Source: DATKEJ01 sp963768715 (lineage in GTDB: Bacteria; Bacteroidota; Rhodothermia; Rhodothermales; DATKEJ01). From it: a stretch of 64,000 bases of DNA. The notes under the pieces are model-generated. The model was not told where the DNA came from. It saw only the letters and a list, made by a program, of their open reading frames with translations, and made no database searches. The stretch's first letter is position 1; each line of letters opens with the position of its first letter. The position numbers and the translations under genes were made by a program. This document shows positions 47,042 through 55,798 of this stretch, piece by piece. The DNA lies in NCBI GenBank assembly GCA_963768715.1, contig CAVYJC010000003.1, forward strand, positions 1 through 64,000, written 5' to 3'.

Positions 47042-48085
47042 ATGACGAGTGATCAATCAACGCCGCGGTTCAGGATGCCGGCCGAATGGGATCCCCATGA
47101 GAGCACCTGGCTTTCCTGGCCTCACAACCTCGACACCTGGCCGGAGCATCTCGAATCTGTGGAATCGACCATGGCCCAAGCGGTCAGGCTCCTGCTGGAG
47201 GGTGAACACGTCGACGTCAATGTGCTGGATTCGACGCACGCCGAACGGGTGCGCGAACTGATTGGCAGGGTGGATCACCTGCCTTATTCGGTTCGGTATC
47301 ATCTCGTCCCGACAAATGACGCCTGGTGCCGGGACCATGGCGCCATCTTCGTGACCGATCACGGCAACGCGTCCACTCGGCTGGCAACCTTGTGGCGATA
47401 CAACGCTTGGGGCCAGAAATATCCACCGTATGATCTTGACGCACGCGTGGCGGAGAGAATGGCCGACATGCTCGGTGTCCCCAGCGTGAAGGTCGACATG
47501 ATCCTCGAAGGCGGATCGATAGAAGTCAATGGAGAGGGATGCCTGATGACGACTGCCTCGTGCCTGCTGAACGAGAACAGGAATCCCGGCGCAACCCGCC
47601 ACGACATCGAGGCAGCGTTGCGCCGATATCTGGGGGCCGCTGAAATCATCTGGCTTGGCGGCGAACTCGCAGGCGACGACACTGACGGACACATCGACAA
47701 CCTTGCGAGATTCGTGGATCGCCGCACGATCGTGATCGCTTCAGAGGATGACCCCGATGATGAAAACTATGCCGGTCTCTTCGAAAACGTAGATCGGCTC
47801 CGACGCCACCGCTTCACGGACGGCTCGCAGCCCAAAATCCTGAAGATGCCCATGCCTCAGCCGGTATTCTCTGGAGCCGATCGGCTCCCGGCATCCTACT
47901 GCAACTTCTACATCGGTAACCGGGTGGTGCTGCTCCCCACATACGGTTGTGCAGAAGACTACCAGGCGGCGGCCATACTCCAGGCTTGCTTCCCGGATCG
48001 TCGAGTCGAGGGTCTGGGTTGTCGCGACGTCGTACGCGGTCTCGGAGCATTCCACTGCCTCACGCAACAAGTCCCCCGGTTGTGA
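47042..48085 (+). CDS. aguA: Agmatine deiminase
   Basis: ATG 47042 follows the aguB stop with no gap. A guanidine-modifying pentein of 347 residues: RMPAEWDPHESTWLSWPHN, NDAWCRDHGAIFV, LEGGSIEVNGEGCLMTT, ELAGDDTDGHIDNLARFV and the nucleophilic Cys in LGAFHCLTQQVP. It converts agmatine to N-carbamoylputrescine, the step between speA and aguB. Together the three genes complete arginine-to-putrescine. Confidence 0.96.
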   Translation: MTSDQSTPRFRMPAEWDPHESTWLSWPHNLDTWPEHLESVESTMAQAVRLLLEGEHVDVNVLDSTHAERVRELIGRVDHLPYSVRYHLVPTNDAWCRDHGAIFVTDHGNASTRLATLWRYNAWGQKYPPYDLDARVAERMADMLGVPSVKVDMILEGGSIEVNGEGCLMTTASCLLNENRNPGATRHDIEAALRRYLGAAEIIWLGGELAGDDTDGHIDNLARFVDRRTIVIASEDDPDDENYAGLFENVDRLRRHRFTDGSQPKILKMPMPQPVFSGADRLPASYCNFYIGNRVVLLPTYGCAEDYQAAAILQACFPDRRVEGLGCRDVVRGLGAFHCLTQQVPRL

Positions 48086-48234
48086 TCAACTGCCGGCCTA
48101 GCACAACCGCCGTTGAAACCCCTGATAAGCTCTGAGGTAAGTACGGTTCGGAAGGAGCGCCGGCGCGGGTTGGTTCAGGAGGGATGGTTGCGGCGCCTTG
48201 CCATCGAACATCTGAACCAGATTGTATCTAAACC

Positions 48235-48897
48235 ATGTCTCGAACCAGTTGCCTCCTCTCAGTGCTCTGTCTGAGCTCCGCTTTGCTTGCAGTACGGCCC
48301 CAGCTCGCTGCCGCCCAGAACCTCGACTATCTAAGCCTTACCGACACGACGCTCGCCGTCGTTCGGAACATGCCGGTGGACGACCTCAAAGCCGAGCTCG
48401 ACGCCATATCAACCCTTCTGAGCGGCTACGAATGGAGCAAGCGGGATGCCGATCATGCCAAGAAGCTCATCCAGGCAGACATCGACGGCTTGAAGAAGGA
48501 GATCGATATTCTCAAAACGAAGATCGAACTCGCAAAGAAGGAAGACCGGATGAGCGACCGTGATTCACTCGAAGCCTATAAGAAGACCGTCGAGACGAAG
48601 AAGGAGTACTTCGAAAAGGCCGCTGATCTTCGCGAGCACGAGCGACGCCACGCCGAAGCGCTCGTGGCATGGACGAAGCGGGTGAGGACCTACTACGAAA
48701 AAGCCGTTCAACTGATGGACGAACGAGAGCGGGGTGGTCGCGAAGACGATCTTCTGACACTCGAACGGGAGCTGATTGGAGAACAGCAGGCGGCGGCCGA
48801 CCGGCTTAAAGATGTGGCAAGCGAAATGGGGCGTGTCGCCGATCGTCGAGAGGACCTCTACAAGATGCGAAAAGAACTCCTCAAATCGGACAAGTAG
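48235..48897 (+). CDS. Secreted coiled-coil protein
   Basis: Signal peptide MSRTSCLLSVLCLSSALLAVRPQLAAAQ, then 190 residues almost entirely alpha-helical and Lys/Glu/Arg-rich with heptad-spaced hydrophobics (IQADIDGLKKEIDILKTKIELAKK, KEYFEKAADLREHERRH, ADRLKDVASEMGRV). It resembles periplasmic coiled-coil proteins of unknown role. It is separated from aguA by 150 bp and followed at once by a heptad array. Confidence 0.75.
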   Translation: MSRTSCLLSVLCLSSALLAVRPQLAAAQNLDYLSLTDTTLAVVRNMPVDDLKAELDAISTLLSGYEWSKRDADHAKKLIQADIDGLKKEIDILKTKIELAKKEDRMSDRDSLEAYKKTVETKKEYFEKAADLREHERRHAEALVAWTKRVRTYYEKAVQLMDERERGGREDDLLTLERELIGEQQAAADRLKDVASEMGRVADRREDLYKMRKELLKSDK

Positions 48898-48928
48898 GCA
48901 CGCCGCCCATCCATCAAGAATGCCACCT

Positions 48929-48974
48929 CCTAAATCATTAATTACTAATTACTAATTACTAACTAATTACTAAT
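48929..48974 (-). repeat. Heptad array of GTAATTA words
   Basis: The minus strand reads GTAATTA, GTTA plus GTAATTA, GTAATTA, GTAATTA, ATGATTT. It fills the space between the convergent stop codons at 48897 and 48976. Confidence 0.8.
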
Positions 48975-48975
48975 T

Positions 48976-51900
48976 CTACAGGGGGACTTTGCAGGAGACT
49001 CCGGCGGTCGTATTTGCAATCCAGCGGGTGAAATCCAGCGCCGTCGTAAATCCGTCCATATTGAAGTCCGCAGCAAGGTAACCCGTTTCCCCTGCCGTCG
49101 TGGAGGCAATCCAGGCGCTGAAGTCCAGTGCCGTAACCTGTCGGTCTGCGTTGGCGTCGGATGAGAAGAGTCCATAGTTCCCGTCACCAAGCGCCTTCAT
49201 CGGCGCACCAACCACGGAGTACGCCTGGGTTGAAGCCGTCGTAAAGTCCCAGCTGCCGGTACCGCCGGCGAAATCGATCGCGGACGCGCTCATCGCACAG
49301 ATATGGTTCCGATGGCATACGACGAGGTAGTAGCTCAGACTGTCGAGGCCGACAAACGCGATACCTGAAGTTCCGTCGAGATCCGTCAGCGTCCCATCAT
49401 CCTTCAGGAAAGCCACGCGTCGGGCCACCTCGGACGCCGCATCCGTAGCGGTACGCAGGCTGAGGGTCACCCAGTCGACGACACCGACGGGAATTGAGGC
49501 CACGGACGCGGATGCATCTACTTCCTGCAACGTACCGTTGAACGCGGCATCCCCGTATGGCTGGTTGAGCGGGATGTACCCACTCGACCGCAGTGCTTTG
49601 TTCATCGATCCGCTCGAATAAGGCCCTTCCAGGAAGACTTTTGCACCATCCAGGGTTATCACCGAACCCGTCACTTGAAAAGCGTTGGAAAACTCGCTCG
49701 TCTCATTCGACGGATTCGTTGCGGTTACGGTGACCCAGCTTCCTACCGGAAGATCGGCCGGATCGAAACCCAGACCCAGGCCGAGATCTCCATTCGAGTC
49801 GGTACTCGTCGTATGGGTCTTGAGCCAGACCGCTCCTTCACCGTTTCCAGAACCGTCAGCCGTCGCGCTGCGATAGTAATCAAACTGGAACTCCGTATTC
49901 GGTGTCGACTCGAAGTCGAATGCGACGGAAACGGTCGTTGGATTGAGCAGAAACGCATTCGATATGATCGGATAATTCTGGAGTCCGTTCGGGCCGGTAT
50001 CCGTGTCTGGCGGCGTACCACTGTCGTTGGGGGTTACACCGTCACCACCGAGATCGATGCCGAGGCCGCCATTGTCGAAAATCTGGTTGTACCGCACGGT
50101 GACCGGACCGGTGTTGTCGACTCGAACGCCAGGCCCAGCGTTGAACGCGACAATGTTCGCGTCCGATACAGAACCACCGATTAGGACCGAGCCTGTAACG
50201 TCGGCCCGAATGCCGGGACCGGAATTGGGCAGCGAGCTCGCCCCCGAAGCATCCGTTCCGACATAGTTCGCCTTAACGGTTGCACTTGAGACCAAAGGTC
50301 CGACGTAAACCCCGATGGCCCCATTCCCGGAGATCAAATTGCCGGAGACAGGCGCGCGACCAACCTCGTGATTCATCCCGTTCAAGAGATAAACGCCATA
50401 GACTCCATTAGGGACGGCACTCGTCCCCAGACTGTCGGTCCCAATGTAGTTGCCCACAATGATCGAGGTGCCCGACGCGGTGATGCCGTCGTGCGAGTTT
50501 CCCGAGATCAGATTGGACCATCCACCAGAGGTCGGAATCGTCGCGGCAACGGACGTTTTTGCAGCGATCTCGCCCGGTGGGTCACCAGTCAATCCGGCCT
50601 CGAGCGGGATGAACTCTTCCCCGATCATGTTGCCGGAACCGCCATCTGAGATTCCGGTCTGGTTGGGAATGGCGACGGTACCAGTCAAATCGGTACCGAC
50701 CAACGACCCCGCAATCACGTTGCCGTGCGCCTCGGCAGCCAGCGATATCCCATACAAGGTATTGCCGGATGCCAGGACGCGCATGCCCGCCGGACCTCCG
50801 ATGCGGTTGCCGGCGCCGTAGACGCGAATGCCCGCATTGTTGGGAACCGGCGTCACGAGATCGGTCGCGACGCCGAAGACCGAGTTGGTCACGATTGCGC
50901 TGTCACCGAGAAGCCCGAGTCCATCAGCGTTCCCCGACGCAAAGATGCCCGTCACAGACATCTTGTCGCCGGTGACATACAGTCCGGTTGCCGCATTACC
51001 AAGGCCGATGAGACCCGTGACATCCAATCCGAAGAAGCTGCTGTCGACAGCGCCGCCGGGCGACGCAGCGACGACCCCTGAGAGGGTGTTGCCGGATGCG
51101 ATGCTGTTCTTCATATGGAAACCGTTACCTCCCTGCTCGGCCAGGCCGCTCGATCCGTTAGGAGCGGCGGTTCGCGCAAAGTGATCGGTCCCAAGGTAGG
51201 AGCACTCAATCTTCAGGTTGTCCGCGCCGGAGGCGTAGATCCCGTTTCCCGGGGCATTCATTACTGCCAATCCCCTGATTTCGACATTGTTGGCGTCGAT
51301 CTCGAGCGCGACGTCAGTGGCGCCCGGCAACAACGATCCGTCGATCGCCACCTTAATGATGCTCGTATCGCCCACCACCGGTTCGCCGCAAAGCGCATCG
51401 GGAAACGTGCCGACACCGGAACCGTCAAGCTGCGTTGTGGCATCGATCAGCACATTGTCCCGCGTCAAAGGTGGCAAGAGACCGGACCGTTGGTTGGCAG
51501 CGTCGGTATTGGGAAACACGGTCCACAAGTCTTTTATGCCGTCGTAGGCTACAGTCGTGCTGGCGCCACGCGTCGGTGAGATCATGTCGATCCGGATGAC
51601 GATGGGGTCTGAGCCGGCCGTGGCATTCGCCTCCTCGATGGCCGCGCGCAGCGTGCATTCGAAGATAGTGCCAAGTGCCTGTGTAAAACCGTCGTAACAC
51701 ACCCCGTCACCGGGAGTAACATCGGGGTCGTCGAAATCCACATTGACGGTGAAGACCGTACTGACGCCGGACTTTGCCGCCCGGGCGGAGGCCGCACGAG
51801 TGGAGGCCGAAAGGTCGGTTCGCACGCGTCCGATTCGCGGGGCGGTGCCGATCCGCGCGAGTGCGGCGAGTCTGACGGCGGCCCGATGAGCGTCGAACGC

Positions 51901-52122
51901 AGCCTGCTGCTCCGGCGTCCGGATGAGATTCAGACGTTCGTCAAGCGCCGGACGCTGACCGTCGTCGTGGTTGGAATCGGTGGCCACGAATGCCGCCTGT
52001 CTCTTCACACGAAGGTCGGACTCGGTCTGCGCCCAGGCAGAACGAGACACAAATACTGCAAAAGTGGATGCAATCAGAGCGAGCCTCCATGCTCGCCTCA
52101 TCGCACCGTTGGGGTGGGACAT
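48976..52122 (-). CDS. Secreted CSLREA/right-handed beta-helix protein with dockerin-like tail
   Basis: ATG 52122 (MSHPNGAMRRAWRLALIASTFAVFVSRSAWAQ) starts a signal peptide. A CSLREA-type domain follows (FTVNVDFDDPDVTPGDGVCYDG, FECTLRAAIEEANATAG), then many parallel beta-helix rungs with NxIxGN-type turns (NVEIRGLAVMNAPGNGIYASG, NLISGNSHDGITASGTSIIVGNYIGTD). The C-terminal ~220 residues (VFLEGPYSSGSMN, YYLVVCHRNHICAMSA, DANADRQVTALDFSAWI, DFNMDGFTTALDFTRWI) equal the tail of the cytochrome at 14627. Likely surface adhesin or polysaccharide-binding protein; secretion route unknown. Confidence 0.85.
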   Translation of the reverse strand: MSHPNGAMRRAWRLALIASTFAVFVSRSAWAQTESDLRVKRQAAFVATDSNHDDGQRPALDERLNLIRTPEQQAAFDAHRAAVRLAALARIGTAPRIGRVRTDLSASTRAASARAAKSGVSTVFTVNVDFDDPDVTPGDGVCYDGFTQALGTIFECTLRAAIEEANATAGSDPIVIRIDMISPTRGASTTVAYDGIKDLWTVFPNTDAANQRSGLLPPLTRDNVLIDATTQLDGSGVGTFPDALCGEPVVGDTSIIKVAIDGSLLPGATDVALEIDANNVEIRGLAVMNAPGNGIYASGADNLKIECSYLGTDHFARTAAPNGSSGLAEQGGNGFHMKNSIASGNTLSGVVAASPGGAVDSSFFGLDVTGLIGLGNAATGLYVTGDKMSVTGIFASGNADGLGLLGDSAIVTNSVFGVATDLVTPVPNNAGIRVYGAGNRIGGPAGMRVLASGNTLYGISLAAEAHGNVIAGSLVGTDLTGTVAIPNQTGISDGGSGNMIGEEFIPLEAGLTGDPPGEIAAKTSVAATIPTSGGWSNLISGNSHDGITASGTSIIVGNYIGTDSLGTSAVPNGVYGVYLLNGMNHEVGRAPVSGNLISGNGAIGVYVGPLVSSATVKANYVGTDASGASSLPNSGPGIRADVTGSVLIGGSVSDANIVAFNAGPGVRVDNTGPVTVRYNQIFDNGGLGIDLGGDGVTPNDSGTPPDTDTGPNGLQNYPIISNAFLLNPTTVSVAFDFESTPNTEFQFDYYRSATADGSGNGEGAVWLKTHTTSTDSNGDLGLGLGFDPADLPVGSWVTVTATNPSNETSEFSNAFQVTGSVITLDGAKVFLEGPYSSGSMNKALRSSGYIPLNQPYGDAAFNGTLQEVDASASVASIPVGVVDWVTLSLRTATDAASEVARRVAFLKDDGTLTDLDGTSGIAFVGLDSLSYYLVVCHRNHICAMSASAIDFAGGTGSWDFTTASTQAYSVVGAPMKALGDGNYGLFSSDANADRQVTALDFSAWIASTTAGETGYLAADFNMDGFTTALDFTRWIANTTAGVSCKVPL

Positions 52123-52180
52123 GGCTAGTGACCTCTTATCGGTTGGCGGTAGCCTCCATACTTCCAATCGAGAATATTAA

Positions 52181-52580
52181 ATGAATGGCGGGGAGGGAAA
52201 AAAGCAACAGGCGGGCTCGCTACGCTCGCACTGTGCGGGGTGCGAGAGCCTGCCCGGCGTAGCCGCGAAGCGGCGTAGACGGGTGCGAGGTGCCAGGTGC
52301 CGGGTGCGTCCCTCCGTGGGGGCAGGCCACAGCGAGCAACACCCCGGGATCCTGAGGCAAATGCGACAACGAGCGGCGGCCTGCCCGAATGCGGAGTGGA
52401 AGGCGATCTTTGTCCACCCCTCGTCGCTCGTTCAGGCCTGCATCACAGAGGTCAGTTGCTCGCTTCTCGAACGGGCAGGCCGACGCCACGACAGTTTGTC
52501 CCAAACCAACCGAACGTGGTGGGCTTTGGCCTGCCCCTGCATCGTTGAAACCGCTCTACGCTCAAACCGCTCTACGCTTC
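52181..52580. repeat. 400-nt spacer with heptads and GC-rich repeats
   Basis: No gene is supported. Visible structure: plus-strand heptads GTGCGAG, GTGCCAG, GTGCCGG, GTGCGTC at 52283-52310; a GCGTAGCCGCGAAGCGGCG element at 52256 similar to the insert in the broken tRNA; and a repeated CTCTACGCTCAAACCG at 52553-52575. Confidence 0.65.
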
Positions 52581-52585
52581 TTCCG

Positions 52586-54970
52586 CTACCGGTCGATCGT
52601 CCAGTTGACGCCGATCGACGGCAGCAATTTGAACCAGTACTCGTTGCTTTCAGTCAGAGTCTGGACAAAAGTGCGAGGGTCGGTCCGCCGGTCGTACTCG
52701 ATGTTTCTGACGTTCCCGTGGTTGTAGACGTTTATGATCGCCAGAAAGAGAGAGACGGGGCCTCGTGGAGTCTTGAAATGCCGGTTCACGCTGAAGTCGA
52801 GCCGGTGGTAGGGCGGATAGTGAGCACTGTTGAAATCGCCGTAAGAGGCGTAGTACTGCGTCGTCCCGTTCGGCCCCTCCGTCGTCATCAAGAGTAGGGG
52901 CGTGTAGGGCCAGCCTGACCTGTAGTGCCACGAAACGTTGAAGCGCCAGGCCCGATTGGGCCGGTAGTTTAGATCCAACGAAACGGTGTGGCGCTGATCG
53001 TTCTTGCCGTCGTACTCGCCGTTTCCTTCCGTGTATTCCACGCCGTCGAAAACGACGCTGCGAATGTCGTCTTTCACGAATGCAAACGCGTAGCTGGACC
53101 ACCAGGTCCATTTCCCGCCCCGGTCATACTTGAAAAACGCCTCCACACCTTTGGCCACGGCCCCACGCAAATTGACCTTGAACCGATCGTCCTGCAGCTC
53201 GGGAAAGATCTCGAGCGTGTTGCTGAAATTGCGATAATCGGGTCGCAGACGCGACTCATCCTTGTAGTAGCCCTCAACCCGCAAATTGTATCCCTTTCGA
53301 AAGGTGTGCTCTACGCCGGCCACCCAGTGCTTCGCCAATTGAGCGGACTGGAACATCCGTTCTCCCTCGCCGACTCTGATTTCGTGGATGCCCTCACTCT
53401 GGTAAAAGTATCCCCAACCTCCACGAATGAAAGTATGCTTACCCACTGCGTAGGCAGCATTGAAACGCGGACTGAGCAGATCGTCGTCAGTAAATGAATT
53501 GTGGTCGTAGCGTAAGCCCGGTTCGACCGTCAGAGCTCCGGCAAGCTGGAAGCGCGTGGACAGGTACGCTCCGAGCGTTGTGCCTGACGGATCGAGTTCG
53601 ACCATTGTGGTGTCAGTACGAAGTGTGGGCGGATCGACTGCGACATTCTTCAGCTTCGTGCTGAAATAATCGTACTCCGAGACATAGCTCTTGAAATCCG
53701 CCCCCCACTTCAGAAGCAACCTGTCCGTGACGTCGAGACTCCAATCCTGTTTGATGCCGACGACGTCGAATTGCTGTCGATCCGCTACCGTGAAATCGAG
53801 GGTCCGCCGATCTCCCGTGTAGGCGGTCCCGTTTCGGTCGTGGGTTACATTCGCGTAGGATCCGACAGTCTGCACGAAAAGCCTTTTCGACGGAACCGAC
53901 CTTAGAGCAAGCCACACGTAGCCGTTCGCATAACTGGTCTGGTCTTCATCATCGTCGTCTTCGACGTAGTTGAGGCGATCGTGGGCGTAGAGTACGTCGA
54001 CTGAGAGACGGTGTTTTGGATGCAACTGGTACTCCGCTTTGCCAAGAACGTCATAGTAGACCGGCCGCGGTGGATCTTCTTCCCCCATGAGGTCGAGGAC
54101 CATATCCAGATACCCGCGGCGCGCCGAAAAGAGCCACCGCCCTTTGTCGCCGGCGAAGCCGCCCTGCGACATGATCCGGGCATTCATGAAACTCAGCCCG
54201 ACGGACGTACGCATCCTGTCAGCATTCGGCCGCACTGACCGAATATTGAAGACTCCGCTCATGTGGTTTCCATATGCCACGGGGAAACCACCCGTCATCA
54301 AATCGATGCCCTCGACCGCGGCCACGTCGATGATGCTCAACGCGCCGCCCTCAATGTCTTTGAGATGGAAGGGATCGTACAATTCGAGTCCGTCGAAAAG
54401 GACGAGCACCTGGTCGTTCTCGCCTCCACGCACGGTAAACTTCGCGGAAAAGTCGCTTCCCGAAATGCCCGGCAGACTGGCTGTGGCGCGGTATATGTCC
54501 TCGCCGAACGGCACCGTCTCCAGGTCCTCCCGCGTCAGTGACTGACGCACGGTCGGGCCGCTTCCCATGATAGAGAACACACCGGGCGTAACGACCACCT
54601 CCTTGTACGAAAGGGGTTGAGGAGCGAGCTCGACGACGAGTCCCGGGTTTGGATTTTCGCTCGCAGGAATCTCGAGCGTCAGGACGGAATACCCGAGGTA
54701 CGTGAATTGCAGGCTGTGGGGCCCGGCGGCGACATCGGTGATGGAGAACTCACCGTCCGGCCCGCTGGACGTCCCGCGATTCGTTCCGATCAGGGCAATA
54801 TTGACGTATGGAAGCGGATCGCCGGTTTCCAGATCGACGACCCGGCCGACGATACGGCTCCCGCCAGTCCCCTTTCCGTTCGGCGACGCAGCGTCCTGAG
54901 CATCCACCAAACTCGGAAGCAGTACCAGGCATGCGATAAGCCGGGCGACCCCGATAAATGTTCTTTCCAA
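52586..54970 (-). CDS. TonB-dependent receptor with carboxypeptidase-like repeat
   Basis: Signal peptide MERTFIGVARLIACLVLLPSLVDAQ, regulatory repeat IVGRVVDLETGDPLPYVNIALIGTNRGT, a plug with QSLTREDLETVPFGEDIYRATASLPGISG, KFTVRGGENDQVLVLFDGLELYDP and GGFPVAYGNHMSGVFNI, and a long barrel ending YHRLDFSVNRHF, PVSLFLAIINVYNHGNVRN and LLPSIGVNWTIDR. The frame is intact at 794 residues. It belongs to the same broad group as the receptor at 37232, with no lipoprotein partner visible. Substrate unknown. Confidence 0.92.
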   Translation of the reverse strand: MERTFIGVARLIACLVLLPSLVDAQDAASPNGKGTGGSRIVGRVVDLETGDPLPYVNIALIGTNRGTSSGPDGEFSITDVAAGPHSLQFTYLGYSVLTLEIPASENPNPGLVVELAPQPLSYKEVVVTPGVFSIMGSGPTVRQSLTREDLETVPFGEDIYRATASLPGISGSDFSAKFTVRGGENDQVLVLFDGLELYDPFHLKDIEGGALSIIDVAAVEGIDLMTGGFPVAYGNHMSGVFNIRSVRPNADRMRTSVGLSFMNARIMSQGGFAGDKGRWLFSARRGYLDMVLDLMGEEDPPRPVYYDVLGKAEYQLHPKHRLSVDVLYAHDRLNYVEDDDDEDQTSYANGYVWLALRSVPSKRLFVQTVGSYANVTHDRNGTAYTGDRRTLDFTVADRQQFDVVGIKQDWSLDVTDRLLLKWGADFKSYVSEYDYFSTKLKNVAVDPPTLRTDTTMVELDPSGTTLGAYLSTRFQLAGALTVEPGLRYDHNSFTDDDLLSPRFNAAYAVGKHTFIRGGWGYFYQSEGIHEIRVGEGERMFQSAQLAKHWVAGVEHTFRKGYNLRVEGYYKDESRLRPDYRNFSNTLEIFPELQDDRFKVNLRGAVAKGVEAFFKYDRGGKWTWWSSYAFAFVKDDIRSVVFDGVEYTEGNGEYDGKNDQRHTVSLDLNYRPNRAWRFNVSWHYRSGWPYTPLLLMTTEGPNGTTQYYASYGDFNSAHYPPYHRLDFSVNRHFKTPRGPVSLFLAIINVYNHGNVRNIEYDRRTDPRTFVQTLTESNEYWFKLLPSIGVNWTIDR

Positions 54971-55056
54971 ACTGGATCTCGATCACAGACTTGTGTGCTC
55001 AAAGTTCCAAGTTCGAGGCGGACGACGGACCGACGCAAGGCATTCCGGAATCCTCG

Positions 55057-55798
55057 GTTCTTCGTTCTTGGTTCTTGGTTCTTCGTCGGGGCCGCTGTGC
55101 GAGCCTTTCGAGGTTCGATGTTCGGGGTGCGAGGTGCGGCTCGCTCGTCCGGTACTTGGTGCTTGGTGCTTGGTACTTGGTACTTGGTACTTGGTCGCGC
55201 TCCCCACCGTTGGGCTCATGAATTAGCAATCAGCAATTATCAATTAGCAATTCCATTCCTCGTTCATCATCCATCATTCATCATTTCACTCCCTGGATTC
55301 CCGCCCCCAGCTTCCGCGAAACCGTTGAAACGGTTCCTGATCCATAGACCATCGCCCATCCCCGGGATGAATCCCGGGGCTACGAGTAGCCGCGGCTGCG
55401 CCGCGTCGTCGCGTGCAAAGCACGCTCCGTTTCGGGCTCGCTGCGCGAGCCGTTCCGCACTCCAGGTCCCGTGTTCCGCTTTCCGGTCCCGGGCTCCATG
55501 TTCGCAGTCGAGGCACAATTCGACGTCTCGGATAAGCAATTAGCAATTAGCAATTAGCAATTAGCAATTCCATTCCTCGTTCATCATCCACCATTCATCA
55601 TTTCACTCCCTGGATTCCCGCCCCCAGCTGCCGCGAAACCGTTGAAACGGTTCCTGATCCATAGACCATCGCCCATCCCCGGGATGAATCGCGGGGCTAC
55701 GAGTAGCCGCGGCTGCGCCGCGTCGTCGCGTGCAAAGCACGCTCAACTCGCGGTGGGTCATCATTTTGCGTTTTGACTTCTGAATTTTGAATTCTCTC
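55057..55798. repeat. Composite spacer S1: five or more heptad arrays plus duplicated hairpin block
   Basis: In order: GTTCTTC/GTTCTTG (55057-55084), GTTCGAT/GTTCGGG/GTGCGAG (55113-55140), GTACTTG/GTGCTTG (55152-55193), ATTAGCA words (55222-55256), CATCATT words, a block of palindromes (AAACCGTTGAAACGGTT, CCCCGGGATGAATCCCGGGG, AGCCGCGGCTGCGCCG), looser heptads, ATTAGCA words again (55531-55570), the hairpin block again, and ATTTTGA/GTTTTGA words to the gene end. Repeated as S2 and, shortened, as S3. Confidence 0.85.

Noticed and set aside
54983..55546. Short frames in S1 to S3 that look conserved between spacers
   Set aside because: Their similarity comes from duplication of the non-coding spacer; the frames are made of heptad and hairpin sequence.
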